DNA from: Acidobacteriota bacterium
GTDB lineage: Bacteria > Acidobacteriota > Terriglobia > Versatilivoradales > Versatilivoraceae
NCBI GenBank assembly: GCA_028875575.1
Contig: JAPPDF010000035.1
Coordinates: 22,862 to 86,861 of the forward strand
DNA: 64,000 bases
Reading direction: 5' to 3'
Positions within the stretch are counted from its first letter, which is position 1. The number at the start of each line of letters is the position of its first letter. The notes beneath the pieces were generated by a model, which did not search any database, was not told the DNA's origin, and saw nothing but the letters and a program-made list of their open reading frames with translations. A program made the translations under genes and the position numbers. This document shows positions 8,094 to 16,996 of this stretch, one piece after another.

Positions 8094-9623
8094 TCACCGA
8101 CCGGGATAGCGCCGAAGCGTCATCTCAGGCTCAATGGTCTCGGGCATGGCATCCAGCGGGTAAACCGGCCTGCCAATGCGCCGGAAGGGCAGCATGCGCA
8201 TATCGGCGGGCGTGGGTCCGGGAACGGCCACCACGAAGAAGTCCTTCATGATGCCGGCGTAGCCCACCCGGAAGTTCATCATGTTCTTGACGCAGACAAA
8301 CTTGGCCTGGCGGGGATCCAGTCCCAGCGAACGGTACTGCTCGTCGGCCCATTCGTAGGTGGGACGGCTCGTGACCAGCAACTGGAGGTTGCCGGTCTGC
8401 AGGACCAGCGAGCGCCCCATGGAGACTTCGGTGCCTCCCAGGATGCCGCCCCGGTAACGGAAGCGGCCCTCCGACTTCCGCCGCAGCATCGCCCCGAGCG
8501 CCAGGGGCTTGCCCCACTGGGGGTCCAGGCGGTGTCCCAACTCCACCTGGAACCGGCTGCCGGGCTCCCGATGCCAGCAGTCGCCAACGGCTTGGGGATC
8601 GACCGCCATGGCCAGGCAGGACTCCTCGACGCCGAGCCCGATCAGCTCTCGGACCAGCGCGATGCCGTCGCCGGCGGCGCCGCCCCCGGTGGTATCGGCA
8701 GTGTCCAGCAGGAGGACGGGGCCTCCCTGAATGCGGCGTCCGCGCTCCACGGCATCGGCCACGGTCAGTGGCTCGACTCGATAGGCCTCGCGCTCGTTCC
8801 AGTGGCGAAGGGCCAGCCGGCGGGCCAACTCCCCGGCCAGGGCCTCATCGCCCTCGGTTATCACCAGCGAGCTGCAACCCATTTCCGGAACGTCGATATA
8901 GGCGCCCAGGTTGAAGACCGAGGCCGAGAGCACCTGCGGCCGCGTCTGCTCCATCCGGTCCGCTTCACGCCGAAGCCGGGCAAAGGGGCCGTCCCCCTCG
9001 GTGGAGGCGTTGAAGCTGGTCAGAATCAGGGGCAAGCGGGCCAGCGCCATGGCCGGGCGGCTCTGACCTTTGACGGCCCGCAGCAACAGGCCGGCCGCGT
9101 GTTGACCTGTCTGGAAGGCGTCCCGGTGAGGATAGGGATGGTAACCGACCACACTATCCGCCGACTGAACCATGGACCGGGTCAGGTTGCCATGGAGGTC
9201 GAGCGTGAGGGCCAGGGGAACCCGGGGGCCGATGATATCGCGGAGGGCTCCGGCCAGGTCCCCCTCGGGGTCGTCCAGGTCCTGCACCCCCATGGAGCCG
9301 TGACAGGAGAGGAGGATGCCGTGAACGGGCCGATTCCGGCGCAACCCTTCAAGCAGCAGCCGCTTCAGGGAGCGGTAGCATTCCGCCGAAAGCGGATTGC
9401 CGGAGTTGGCCCGGGCAGCCACCAGCGGGACCACCTCGACCTGCTCCTCGGACTGGAGGATGGAAAGAAAACCGCCGACCTCGGTGTCCGACCGGCCCAG
9501 GTCCAGGAGTTCGGGGCCCTCCAGCAGGTAGCCGGTGGTGCGAAAGAAGTCCAGCCCGGCCAGACCCGTCACGAAATGGTTGGACTCGGATGAAATCTGA
9601 GCGACAGCGATTCGCAGGCTCAT
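8094..9623 (-). CDS. M81-family metallopeptidase (MlrC-like)
   Basis: 509 residues, full length for the family. It opens with MSLRIAVAQISSESNHFV, typical of MlrC proteins, and carries LDLHGNL near residue 143, whose Asp and His are expected zinc ligands, then HPYPHRD and a second domain with TADTTGGGAAGD. The founding member hydrolyses linearised microcystin in sphingomonads; most members, like this one, have unknown substrates. It follows the SDR gene with no spacer (stop and start codons are adjacent), so it belongs to that operon. Confidence 0.85.
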   Translation of the reverse strand: MSLRIAVAQISSESNHFVTGLAGLDFFRTTGYLLEGPELLDLGRSDTEVGGFLSILQSEEQVEVVPLVAARANSGNPLSAECYRSLKRLLLEGLRRNRPVHGILLSCHGSMGVQDLDDPEGDLAGALRDIIGPRVPLALTLDLHGNLTRSMVQSADSVVGYHPYPHRDAFQTGQHAAGLLLRAVKGQSRPAMALARLPLILTSFNASTEGDGPFARLRREADRMEQTRPQVLSASVFNLGAYIDVPEMGCSSLVITEGDEALAGELARRLALRHWNEREAYRVEPLTVADAVERGRRIQGGPVLLLDTADTTGGGAAGDGIALVRELIGLGVEESCLAMAVDPQAVGDCWHREPGSRFQVELGHRLDPQWGKPLALGAMLRRKSEGRFRYRGGILGGTEVSMGRSLVLQTGNLQLLVTSRPTYEWADEQYRSLGLDPRQAKFVCVKNMMNFRVGYAGIMKDFFVVAVPGPTPADMRMLPFRRIGRPVYPLDAMPETIEPEMTLRRYPGR

Positions 9624-10406
9624 CTATCCCATCCACAATCCACCGTTGATCTCGATGACCTGTCCGGTAATGAACGAAGAGGCCGCTCCTGCCAGGAAGA
9701 GCACCGCCCCGGCGCATTCGTCGGGGTGGCCGTTTCGGCCCAGAGGTGTCTGGCGGGCAAGGGCTTCCAGCGCTTCAGGGGTATTCAGGCGGTCATGAAT
9801 ATCGGTCAGAATGACACCCGGCGAAATGGTATTCACTCGCACCCGGGGCGCCAGTTCCTTGGCGAGACTCCGAGTCAGGCTGAGAATTGCCCCCTTGGCT
9901 GCCGCATAGATGGCAACGCGCCCGGCGCCACCGGTGTGAGCGGAAATCGAGGATGTGTTGATGATGGAGGGATCGGAACCTCTTTGCAGCAGGGGAATGG
10001 ATTCTCGAGTCACGTAGAGCGTGCTGTGCAGGTTCACCCTTAAGACCGTTTCGATCCAGTCGTCTTCGGCCTGCTGCAGCAGGCTTCGGCTCACCATGTC
10101 CCCGGCGTTGTTGACCAGAACGTCCAGCCCGTCCCAGCGCCGACTCACCTGCTCCAGCAGATGCCGGGCTCCGGCCGAGCCCTCGAGATCCGCCTGTACA
10201 GTCCATCCCTTTCCCCCGGCTCGCCTGATCCGATCGACCGTGTCTTCTGCCCCCTGTTTGGACCGACGGTAGTGCACGGCCACCTGGGCACCGCTGCCGG
10301 CCAGTGCTAGAGCCACCGCTTGTCCGATGCCTCGACCGGCTCCGGTCACCAGGGCCCGCTTCCCCTCCAGTCCGAACTGACGGCTCAAGTAGTCAGGCAT
10401 GCTCAT
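9624..10406 (-). CDS. Short-chain dehydrogenase/reductase (FabG-like)
   Basis: 260 residues. Classical SDR motifs: TGAGRGIG at about 21-28, NNAG, catalytic Ser in IINTSSIS, and YAAAK. The C-terminal GQVIEINGGLWMG is typical. The basic residues after the first strand (HYRRSKQ) suggest NADP(H). The ATG overlaps the amidohydrolase stop by 4 bases (ATGA). In sugar-acid operons such SDRs oxidise or reduce sugar lactones and aldonates, which fits the neighbouring fuconolactonase-type enzyme; the actual substrate is inferred only. Confidence 0.9.
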   Translation of the reverse strand: MSMPDYLSRQFGLEGKRALVTGAGRGIGQAVALALAGSGAQVAVHYRRSKQGAEDTVDRIRRAGGKGWTVQADLEGSAGARHLLEQVSRRWDGLDVLVNNAGDMVSRSLLQQAEDDWIETVLRVNLHSTLYVTRESIPLLQRGSDPSIINTSSISAHTGGAGRVAIYAAAKGAILSLTRSLAKELAPRVRVNTISPGVILTDIHDRLNTPEALEALARQTPLGRNGHPDECAGAVLFLAGAASSFITGQVIEINGGLWMG

Positions 10407-11293
10407 TCATCCTCGAGCCCATAGAACCTGGCCGCATTCCGTCCAAACACCGCCGACTCGACCGATGGACTCCAACCGGAAGCCAGCGTGGTGCGCACCA
10501 GGTCGACCGCCTCTTCATAGCTGCTGCCGTTCAGGCAAATCGGCCAGTCGCTGCCAAACATGACCCGCTCCACGCCGAAGCAACCCAGCACGTGATCCAC
10601 GAAGGGTTGCGCCCGCCTGGCCAGGTCCGGAGCCGGCCCCCCGTGGGGGGCCATCCCGGAAAGCTTGCAGTAAAGACCCCGATAGCACGCGATCTCGGCC
10701 ATATGGTTTTGCCAGGGTTGCAGTTTGCGGTCCGTGATGTCGGGCTTGGCCAGATGGTCGACCACGGCCCGCAACCCCGGGATGCGCTCCAGCAATTCAA
10801 TGACGACGGGCAGATGCCTGGGCCAGACGATCAGGTCGAGAGGAACCTGGAGGTCAGCGATACTCTTGAGACTGTCGAGGACCCGTGGCCGCAGCAGCCA
10901 CCGGTCGTCTTCCAGAAACTCCACTGCCGGCCGGACCCCGACAAATCCCGATCGCTTCCTGTAGGTGTCCAACTGCCGCGGGAAGTCCCGGCTCTCCAGG
11001 TCCAGCCACCCGACCACGCCCGCGATGAAGGAGTGCTCTTGCGCCAGGGTCAGCAGGAATTCGGTTTCCTCCAGGCTCGGGGAAGCCTGAACGGCCACGG
11101 TGAGATCGATTCGGTGGCGCTCGAGTGCCGGCGCCAGGTCCTGCGGCAAATAGTCGCGGAACAGCACCGGATTGTTTCGATCCATCCAGGGGTAGTCGAA
11201 GCCGTCGGCCAGCCAGAAGTGTTGGTGGCTGTCGATCCGCGAGCGGGGGCTAACGCCTGGAGTTGCGTCCCGTTTTTTCATAGGGGCCGACAT
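10403..11293 (-). CDS. Amidohydrolase-fold lactonase, L-fuconolactonase type
   Basis: 296 residues (an alternative ATG at 11281 would remove four). COG3618 motifs: IDSHQHFW with H23 and H25, VDHLAKP in the middle and FGSDWP near residue 250. These enzymes open sugar lactones such as L-fucono-1,5-lactone or related dicarboxylate lactones in the cytoplasm. The start overlaps the end of the Tat-exported TIM-barrel gene by 32-44 bases, and its end overlaps the SDR by 4, so the genes form one transcript. Confidence 0.85.
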   Translation of the reverse strand: MSAPMKKRDATPGVSPRSRIDSHQHFWLADGFDYPWMDRNNPVLFRDYLPQDLAPALERHRIDLTVAVQASPSLEETEFLLTLAQEHSFIAGVVGWLDLESRDFPRQLDTYRKRSGFVGVRPAVEFLEDDRWLLRPRVLDSLKSIADLQVPLDLIVWPRHLPVVIELLERIPGLRAVVDHLAKPDITDRKLQPWQNHMAEIACYRGLYCKLSGMAPHGGPAPDLARRAQPFVDHVLGCFGVERVMFGSDWPICLNGSSYEEAVDLVRTTLASGWSPSVESAVFGRNAARFYGLEDE

Positions 11294-12974
11294 CTGGATC
11301 GTCGTCCACCCAGAAGTTTCTGCTGATCAGATACTTGGTCTCGAGTTCGATGTCGCCGAGCCGAACGTGGCCGGTAGCGAGGTCCGGGTCCCGATGGGTG
11401 AGGGTCACCTCGAGCAGATTGTTCCCCTGCCTGGGCCAGTATTGACGATCCAGCTTGTAGACAAACCAGTAGCCTCCGATCCGCTTGGCGGGCGCGTACA
11501 TCTTGTACATCTGGTTGATCTTTTTCAACGACGAATCCGGCAGGGTCTTGCCGTTGAGGCTGATGGCCAGCCGTTCCCGCTCGTTGACCCCGATGCGCAG
11601 ACGCAACAGGACCTCCCGGACAATGCCCTCCCGGTCCCAGTGCATCAGGTCGTCCGCGATGGTGAACTCGACCCTGCTGGTCTGGCCGGGTTTCAGCTCG
11701 ACCGGCAAGGTCGGTTGCGCCTCGGAGGCCGGGATGCCCCGGGTCCCCCCGTAGTCCCCCTTGGTCATCACCGTATAGAACTTGTCCTTGGGGGCCATGA
11801 TGTCGGGATGGTCGATCTCCCGCAACTGGGCGTAGAAATCGGCCCGATAGGGCCAGTTGGCTCCCGCGAACCACTGGGCCAGGTAAAGCCCGTCGACGCC
11901 CTGCTGCCAGTAATTGCAAGCGGTGGCCCGCGTCATTTCGATGGTGCCGCTCAGCAGGCGGTCGGAGCTGACAATGCTGTTGATGGTGGCGAAGGCGCGG
12001 CAGTCGGACCCCTTGACGGCTTCCACCAGCGGCCGGAAATCGGCCATGGTGTCCAGCCGCCCCCAATAGGTCTCCCCCACGAGAACGTCGACGATACCTT
12101 GCCGGATCCATTCCCGGTAGTCGAGTCCCAGGGAATAGGCCTGGTCGATGTCGTTGGGAACGCGCAGCACCAGTTCCCGTTCCGGGTCGTCGGCCTTCAG
12201 TGCCTCATAGACCCTCTTGAGCCAGGCGGTCATGAGGGGGCGGCCTGCCGCCACTTCGCTGGGGTGAAAGAAGTAGGGTCCCGGACTGATGTAGTTGAGC
12301 TGGAGCTCGAGGCCGTCGATGGGGTAATTCCGGGCCACCTCTTCAATCAGCGCCAAGCGCTCACTGCGTACCTCCTCGTGCTTGAAATCCAGATTGGATG
12401 CCCCCGGGAAATTGGGTAGATCTCCCTTGGCTCCAATCTCCAGGTGCCTGTTTTCAAGGCGAAACTTCGAGGTGCGCACATCCTCCTCGATGGAGGCGCC
12501 GCGCTGTCCCTGATTGAGCAACAGGGTGGGGTAGAGCAGCATCCCCTTGGCATGGGCTCGTTCGCAGCAGACCCCCAGCGGATCGACGCCCTGGTCCAGG
12601 GCCGCACGCACGTTCTGCCCGGCGCGGTGGAAGACGGCGTGGGTCCACTTGTCCACCGGGTCCCCCCACACCTCGCTCACCTTGGTGTCGTGAAAGACGG
12701 TGCGCCCGTCGCCCAGGCCCAGACAGACCGCCTCCACCGAAGTACCCACCAACTCGTCCACCGGCGCCTGGAACTGGCGCTTGGACATGGGCGGCTCGTA
12801 GTGGTAGACCAGATCGTGCCGGCTGTCGTTGAAGTAGAGGATGCGCGGCTTTCTTCTCCCCGAACTGGTGCGCTTGGCCACAGCGACGGCTGGGCCGGCC
12901 GTGGCAGCGGAAGCCGCCAGGCTGGACACCAGGCCGGCACCCAGGGTGCGCTTCACGAAGTCTCTTCTGATCAT
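11250..12974 (-). CDS. Tat-exported TIM-barrel protein, glycoside-hydrolase-like (paralogue 1)
   Basis: 574 residues from ATG at 12974. The N terminus MIRRDFVKRTLGAGLVSSLA is a twin-arginine signal. The core looks like a family-10-like glycosidase barrel: PIDGLELQLNYI on one strand, ELVLRVPND, then GIVDVLVGETYWG and GVDGLYLAQWF. Two further copies in the window share the pattern of a DGxxLxxxR segment, an R-V-P strand and an ADG-x-YLWN segment. The last 150 residues form a beta-rich domain (LRIGVNERERLAISLNGKTL), perhaps carbohydrate-binding. No enzyme of this kind is characterised to my knowledge. It lies between BON and lactonase genes. Confidence 0.75.
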   Translation of the reverse strand: MIRRDFVKRTLGAGLVSSLAASAATAGPAVAVAKRTSSGRRKPRILYFNDSRHDLVYHYEPPMSKRQFQAPVDELVGTSVEAVCLGLGDGRTVFHDTKVSEVWGDPVDKWTHAVFHRAGQNVRAALDQGVDPLGVCCERAHAKGMLLYPTLLLNQGQRGASIEEDVRTSKFRLENRHLEIGAKGDLPNFPGASNLDFKHEEVRSERLALIEEVARNYPIDGLELQLNYISPGPYFFHPSEVAAGRPLMTAWLKRVYEALKADDPERELVLRVPNDIDQAYSLGLDYREWIRQGIVDVLVGETYWGRLDTMADFRPLVEAVKGSDCRAFATINSIVSSDRLLSGTIEMTRATACNYWQQGVDGLYLAQWFAGANWPYRADFYAQLREIDHPDIMAPKDKFYTVMTKGDYGGTRGIPASEAQPTLPVELKPGQTSRVEFTIADDLMHWDREGIVREVLLRLRIGVNERERLAISLNGKTLPDSSLKKINQMYKMYAPAKRIGGYWFVYKLDRQYWPRQGNNLLEVTLTHRDPDLATGHVRLGDIELETKYLISRNFWVDDDPDVGPYEKTGRNSRR

Positions 12975-13078
12975 GGAGTTCTCCTTTCCCCAATCGGATG
13001 GGACATGCAACAGGAAGCTCGGCAGGCGGTTCGCAGAGGAGGCGTCGCCCCCAAGCCGGGGTTTTTCGATCCCGTGTT

Positions 13079-13696
13079 CTACGGCGACTGCATCCTGGTG
13101 TCGACCCGCAGATTGTTGGTCACCGAGAAGACTCCGCTGACCCCGTTGGCCTTGATGCCGGCGAGGGTCTTGTCTTCCTGGCTGGCGACCAGACCCACCA
13201 GGATGACATTGCCGTGTTTGACAATGATGTGTACGGGATAGATCCCCAGTGGCTCTCGCTGAAAGTAGAGGACCTCGTGCTCGTTGCGAGTAAAGGCTCT
13301 CCAGGTCTCGCCGCCAAACCCGTAGCCGGCCAGGTCCGGATCCTTGTAGATGGCCCGGAAGACGGCCATGCGTATGCGGTCGTCGTTGGTTGAGGCGGGG
13401 AGCACTTCGATCTGATTGTCCACCATTGCCACGCCTCCGACTCTGGACACTTCCCGCTCCGCCCAGGTCTTCAAGACGGTTTGAAAGGCGTAGCCGCCCA
13501 GAGTGACGCGGTCTTCTTCCAGTTCAAAGACCAGGTGGTCGAACATGCCGTAGTAAGGAAGCTCCGCCAGCACCTTCTGGATTTTTTCCACCAGTTGTGC
13601 CCGGACCGGCTGTTGGGGAAGGGCCTGACCGACTCCCCCCCACCACAGCAGAGCCGCTGCCACGGCCAGACCAGCGAAAGCGCTCGATTGCCGCAT
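13079..13696 (-). CDS. Secreted double BON-domain protein
   Basis: 205 residues from ATG at 13696. A signal peptide covers about 1-26 (AGLAVAAALLWWGGVGQA). Two BON units follow: one at about 30-93 (VRAQLVEKIQKVLAEL to VDNQIEVLP) and one at about 94-200 (DDRIRMAVFRAIYKD to VTNNLRVDT), the second with an insert around residues 115-135. BON domains bind phospholipid or act in envelope integrity. Position between the sialidase-like and TIM-barrel genes suggests co-transcription but no obvious joint role. Confidence 0.75.
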   Translation of the reverse strand: MRQSSAFAGLAVAAALLWWGGVGQALPQQPVRAQLVEKIQKVLAELPYYGMFDHLVFELEEDRVTLGGYAFQTVLKTWAEREVSRVGGVAMVDNQIEVLPASTNDDRIRMAVFRAIYKDPDLAGYGFGGETWRAFTRNEHEVLYFQREPLGIYPVHIIVKHGNVILVGLVASQEDKTLAGIKANGVSGVFSVTNNLRVDTRMQSP

Positions 13697-13773
13697 GGTT
13701 TCTCCCTGAGATCTCCTCGGGGCGGGCCACAAGCCTGGAGAGCGTGCCGGGGTTGACGTTCCCAACGACCGGG

Positions 13774-15033
13774 TCAGTGCACGATCCTGCCGCTCTTGCG
13801 CCACGGCTTCCAGCGCACGGCCTGCAGCGTGTGACCTTCGCTCCCGGGCCGGCCATTCCTTCCCAGGGCGCCATCGCCCGCAACGGTGATGATGGTCCCG
13901 TCACTGCCGGCTACCGCACTGCCGTAGCCGTGGCCCTTCATCAGGATGTAGACCTCCGGCTCCCAGGACCTGCCCCGGTTCCAACTGATCCTGGCCCGAA
14001 CATCGCCCCCTTTATGGTAGGGGTAGCGGTTTTCGTAGACGGCCACGATCCCTCCCCCGGGAAGAGGAGCCAGGGTGCCGTGAGCCTGGCCGAAGGTCCG
14101 GGTCAAGGGCCTGAAGTGGCGCCAGGTGCGTCCGCCGTCGTTGGAATTGGCCAACTGGATGGTCTTGCCGCCCAGCCGGGAATTGGGAACGCCTCGTATG
14201 GCTGCCAGCACCCGCAGCCCCCCCAGGGAAACCAGGCCGGTTTCGGCGGCGGTTCCCCGGATCAGGGTCGGCTCTCCCCAGGTGAGCCCCTGGTCCCGGC
14301 TGCGCAAAAACACTTCAGCGAAGCGATCCGAGTGCTCCCCCTCCAACCCGGGATTGTAGGCGTCCAGGGCCGCCAGCAGGGTTCCGTCTCCCAGGGCGAT
14401 GATGGAGTTGCCGTCGCCGGTCAGCGCTCGATAGCCGGGAGGCGGGCTGAGCGGATGGCTGCTCTCCCAGTGCTCTCCGCCGTCCTTGGAACGGGAGACC
14501 ACCAGGGGACGCAGTTCGTGCTTGCCGGCAGTGACCGCCGGATTTTCCACCAGCTCGGACATCACGGGCGGTAGACCGGTGGCGGCGTGGCAGACCAGGA
14601 TGTAGGGTCCGGCCGCGCCGAAGGCCTGGGCGGCAACCGGTTCGCCCCCCGTGTCGGGCAACCCCTCAAGCCGCCTGCCGGTCCAGCTCCTGCCGTCATC
14701 ATCCGACCGGTAGAGATAGGTGCCGAAGCCAGCGTAGAGGGTTCCATCCTCGGTCCTGACCACCCGGCCGTCGAGCCGCCAGGTGGAGCCTGGCACTGGC
14801 AGGCGCAGGCGTTGCGCCGGCAGGGTGCCCAGCTCCCGGTGCACCGGCCTGAAATCCCCCTCGCCCGGCATGTTGGTTCCGGGCCTCAGATAGGGCTCGG
14901 CCTCGACCACGCGGATCGCATAATCCAGGGAAGGGGCGGCCCGGCTGGTGAGCGGGTTTTCCTGGGCGGTCAGGCTACCGGGCAATAGAATGGCGGCAGC
15001 CAGGAAAAAGGGGACTAGCGTTCGAGAAAACAT
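13774..15033 (-). CDS. Secreted sialidase-fold (BNR/Asp-box) protein
   Basis: About 419 residues from ATG at 15033 (MFSRTLVPFFLAAAILLPG, signal peptide); ATG at 15045 is also possible and neither has a clear ribosome-binding site. Asp-box repeats SxDxGxxW recur: RSDDDGRSW, RSKDGGEHW, RSRDQGLTW, NSNDGGRTW and a degenerate SWNRGRSW. That gives a six-bladed propeller as in sialidases and related exo-glycosidases. The arginine triad of true sialidases could not be placed with confidence, so activity on sialic acid is not claimed. It heads the six-gene minus-strand run. Confidence 0.75.
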   Translation of the reverse strand: MFSRTLVPFFLAAAILLPGSLTAQENPLTSRAAPSLDYAIRVVEAEPYLRPGTNMPGEGDFRPVHRELGTLPAQRLRLPVPGSTWRLDGRVVRTEDGTLYAGFGTYLYRSDDDGRSWTGRRLEGLPDTGGEPVAAQAFGAAGPYILVCHAATGLPPVMSELVENPAVTAGKHELRPLVVSRSKDGGEHWESSHPLSPPPGYRALTGDGNSIIALGDGTLLAALDAYNPGLEGEHSDRFAEVFLRSRDQGLTWGEPTLIRGTAAETGLVSLGGLRVLAAIRGVPNSRLGGKTIQLANSNDGGRTWRHFRPLTRTFGQAHGTLAPLPGGGIVAVYENRYPYHKGGDVRARISWNRGRSWEPEVYILMKGHGYGSAVAGSDGTIITVAGDGALGRNGRPGSEGHTLQAVRWKPWRKSGRIVH

Positions 15034-15261
15034 GTGGGCACCCATGAGGGAACGGGCAATGGAAACAGAAGGAATCAAGGCCATCAAAGCCTAGCACAGT
15101 CTGTACCCACGAGCCTTTTAAATGGCGCTGGCCAAGGCACTGAAGATAAACTGCCATTCACCGTTACAATGGCGCCCCGGCGCCCCGGTGGGAAGTGCGG
15201 GTTCAGACGGACAATTGCCGGTCCCGCTCAAATCAGGCGCTTCGCCGACAAGGAGAGAAAA

Positions 15262-15792
15262 ATGAAACGGTTGTGGATACTGCCGGCCTTGCTTGGTGTC
15301 GCAATGGCATTGAACGCCACCGCGGAACCCCCACCGCAGGCAGCCGCTGCGAAGATACTGAACAAATGGCTCGGCACCTGGAAGTCCCACACCGTTCTCA
15401 AGCCTGCAGCCTGGTCGCCCAAGTCCGAGGAACTTTCGGGCACTTCAACGTCGGTGTGGATTCTGGACGGCCATTTTCAGCAGGCGTCCAGCCGGAGCGG
15501 CGCCCATGAAACGCGCGAGATACATCGCTATGACTCCGGCAGCAGGAAGTACCACAAGTGGGCCTTCAATTCCGATGGCTCGCACAGCTTCTGGATTGGC
15601 GATTGGGTCGAAGCAACCTCGACCATGACCTGGAAGTACGTCGATTTCGGCGCAGGCGTCGAAGGAAAAATTGTGGATCGATTCACCAGCGACGGGAAAT
15701 ACGAGTCGACGGTTATGATGAAGGACCGTGCGGGCACCGTGCTCCTGGATATTCGCGCCGAACATGTTCGCACCGGGAAGCAGGCTGAGTAG
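15262..15792 (+). CDS. Secreted DUF1579-family protein
   Basis: 176 residues from ATG at 15262, preceded by AAGGAG at good spacing. A signal peptide covers about 1-21 (LWILPALLGVAMALNATA). The remainder matches DUF1579-type beta-barrel proteins: KWLGTWKSH near the start, then LDGHFQQ, DSGSRKYHKWAFNSDG and a terminal strand VLLDIRAEHVR. Function is unknown; related proteins are lipocalin-like. A -10-like TACAAT is at 15165-15170. Confidence 0.7.
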   Translation: MKRLWILPALLGVAMALNATAEPPPQAAAAKILNKWLGTWKSHTVLKPAAWSPKSEELSGTSTSVWILDGHFQQASSRSGAHETREIHRYDSGSRKYHKWAFNSDGSHSFWIGDWVEATSTMTWKYVDFGAGVEGKIVDRFTSDGKYESTVMMKDRAGTVLLDIRAEHVRTGKQAE

Positions 15793-15845
15793 TCTCTGAC
15801 CATCGGTTGCAACCGAAATCATTCCCCACACTCATGAATGCCTCC

Positions 15846-16991
15846 ATGAACATTGGCATCGTCGGAGCAGGCATCTTCGGCATGGCGGCCGCGCTGGAGC
15901 TGCGCCGTCGCGGCCACCGGGTGACCCTGTTCGAGCGCGGCCGCATCCCCAACCCCGAGGCCTCCAGCACTGACGTTTCCAAGTGCATTCGCCGCACCAA
16001 CTACCCGCACCAGACCTACGTGGAGCTGGCGACCCGGGCCGCCGTCCAGTGGCAGGAGTGGCACCAACGCACCAGTCGCTCCATCTACTTCCAGACCGGC
16101 CAGGTGATCGCCCTGAGCGGCTTCGGACCGGAGCACCCGTCCCTGACCGGCTGGGAGACACTGAGCCGCCTGGCAACCGATATCCGGGAGTTGACGGCGA
16201 AGGAGGCGGAAGATCGTTTCCCCCAGTTGGTTCTGACCGGCCAGGACCGCCTCTTCTACGACCCCTGGGCCGGCTACCTGCGCAGCGGCCAGGCGCTGGA
16301 GGACCTGGCCGGGCTGGCCCGGGACTCGGGAGTCACTCTTCGCGAAGACACTCCGGTGGAGGCCGTGGAGGAGACCGGCGCCGGCGTCAGGGTTTGCTGG
16401 GATTCCGGCCGCCAGGACTGCGACCGGGTGGTGGTGGCGGCCGGGCCATGGCTGGCGGAGCTGCTGCCGGCCATGAGAACCCGGATACGCCTCACCCGGC
16501 AGCAGATGGCTTTCTTCGTCCCCACCGATCCAGCGCCCTTCCGGCGGGGACGCTTTCCCGTCTGGTCGATTCTTTCGCCGGGCAATCTCTGGTACGGCTT
16601 TCCCTACCTGCACGAGGGATGGGTAAAGGTGGCCGAAGACAGCAAGGTGGACGACACCCGCGCGGATGTCTCGCGTGAACCCACGGCCGAGTTCCTGGAC
16701 TGGGCGCGGGAGTTCGTGGCCCGGCACATCCCTGCTCTCAGCCGGGGAGAACTGGCGGGTGGCCGCTCCTGTCTCTACACCAACAGGGCCGACATGGAAG
16801 ACGAGCAGTTCGTCATCGACTGGGCCCCGGGGCGGGAACGGGTGCTGATCGCCGGGTGCGGCTGCGGCCACGGCTTCAAGTTCGGCGGCTCCATCGGGCC
16901 GGTGATCGCCGATGCCTTGGAGGACCGGGAGAATCCCCTGGGGGATCTGTTCCGGATTGGAAGCCGGTTCAATCAGGAAGAAAAGGAGTGA
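15846..16991 (+). CDS. Sarcosine-oxidase-like FAD oxidoreductase (MSOX/DAO family)
   Basis: 381 residues from ATG at 15846 (MNIGIVGAGIFG); ATG at 15834 would add four. The FAD fold (GxGxxG at 7-12) is followed by the monomeric sarcosine oxidase hallmarks: SCLYTNRADMEDEQFVIDW with C309, the cysteine that binds FAD covalently in MSOX, and GCGCGHGFKFG near 337-347. The family oxidises N-methyl or secondary amino acids to imines, releasing hydrogen peroxide. The M19-family gene starts 5 bases after its stop, so the pair forms an operon; this suggests metabolism of a modified amino acid or small peptide. Confidence 0.85.
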   Translation: MNIGIVGAGIFGMAAALELRRRGHRVTLFERGRIPNPEASSTDVSKCIRRTNYPHQTYVELATRAAVQWQEWHQRTSRSIYFQTGQVIALSGFGPEHPSLTGWETLSRLATDIRELTAKEAEDRFPQLVLTGQDRLFYDPWAGYLRSGQALEDLAGLARDSGVTLREDTPVEAVEETGAGVRVCWDSGRQDCDRVVVAAGPWLAELLPAMRTRIRLTRQQMAFFVPTDPAPFRRGRFPVWSILSPGNLWYGFPYLHEGWVKVAEDSKVDDTRADVSREPTAEFLDWAREFVARHIPALSRGELAGGRSCLYTNRADMEDEQFVIDWAPGRERVLIAGCGCGHGFKFGGSIGPVIADALEDRENPLGDLFRIGSRFNQEEKE

Positions 16992-16996
16992 TTGTT

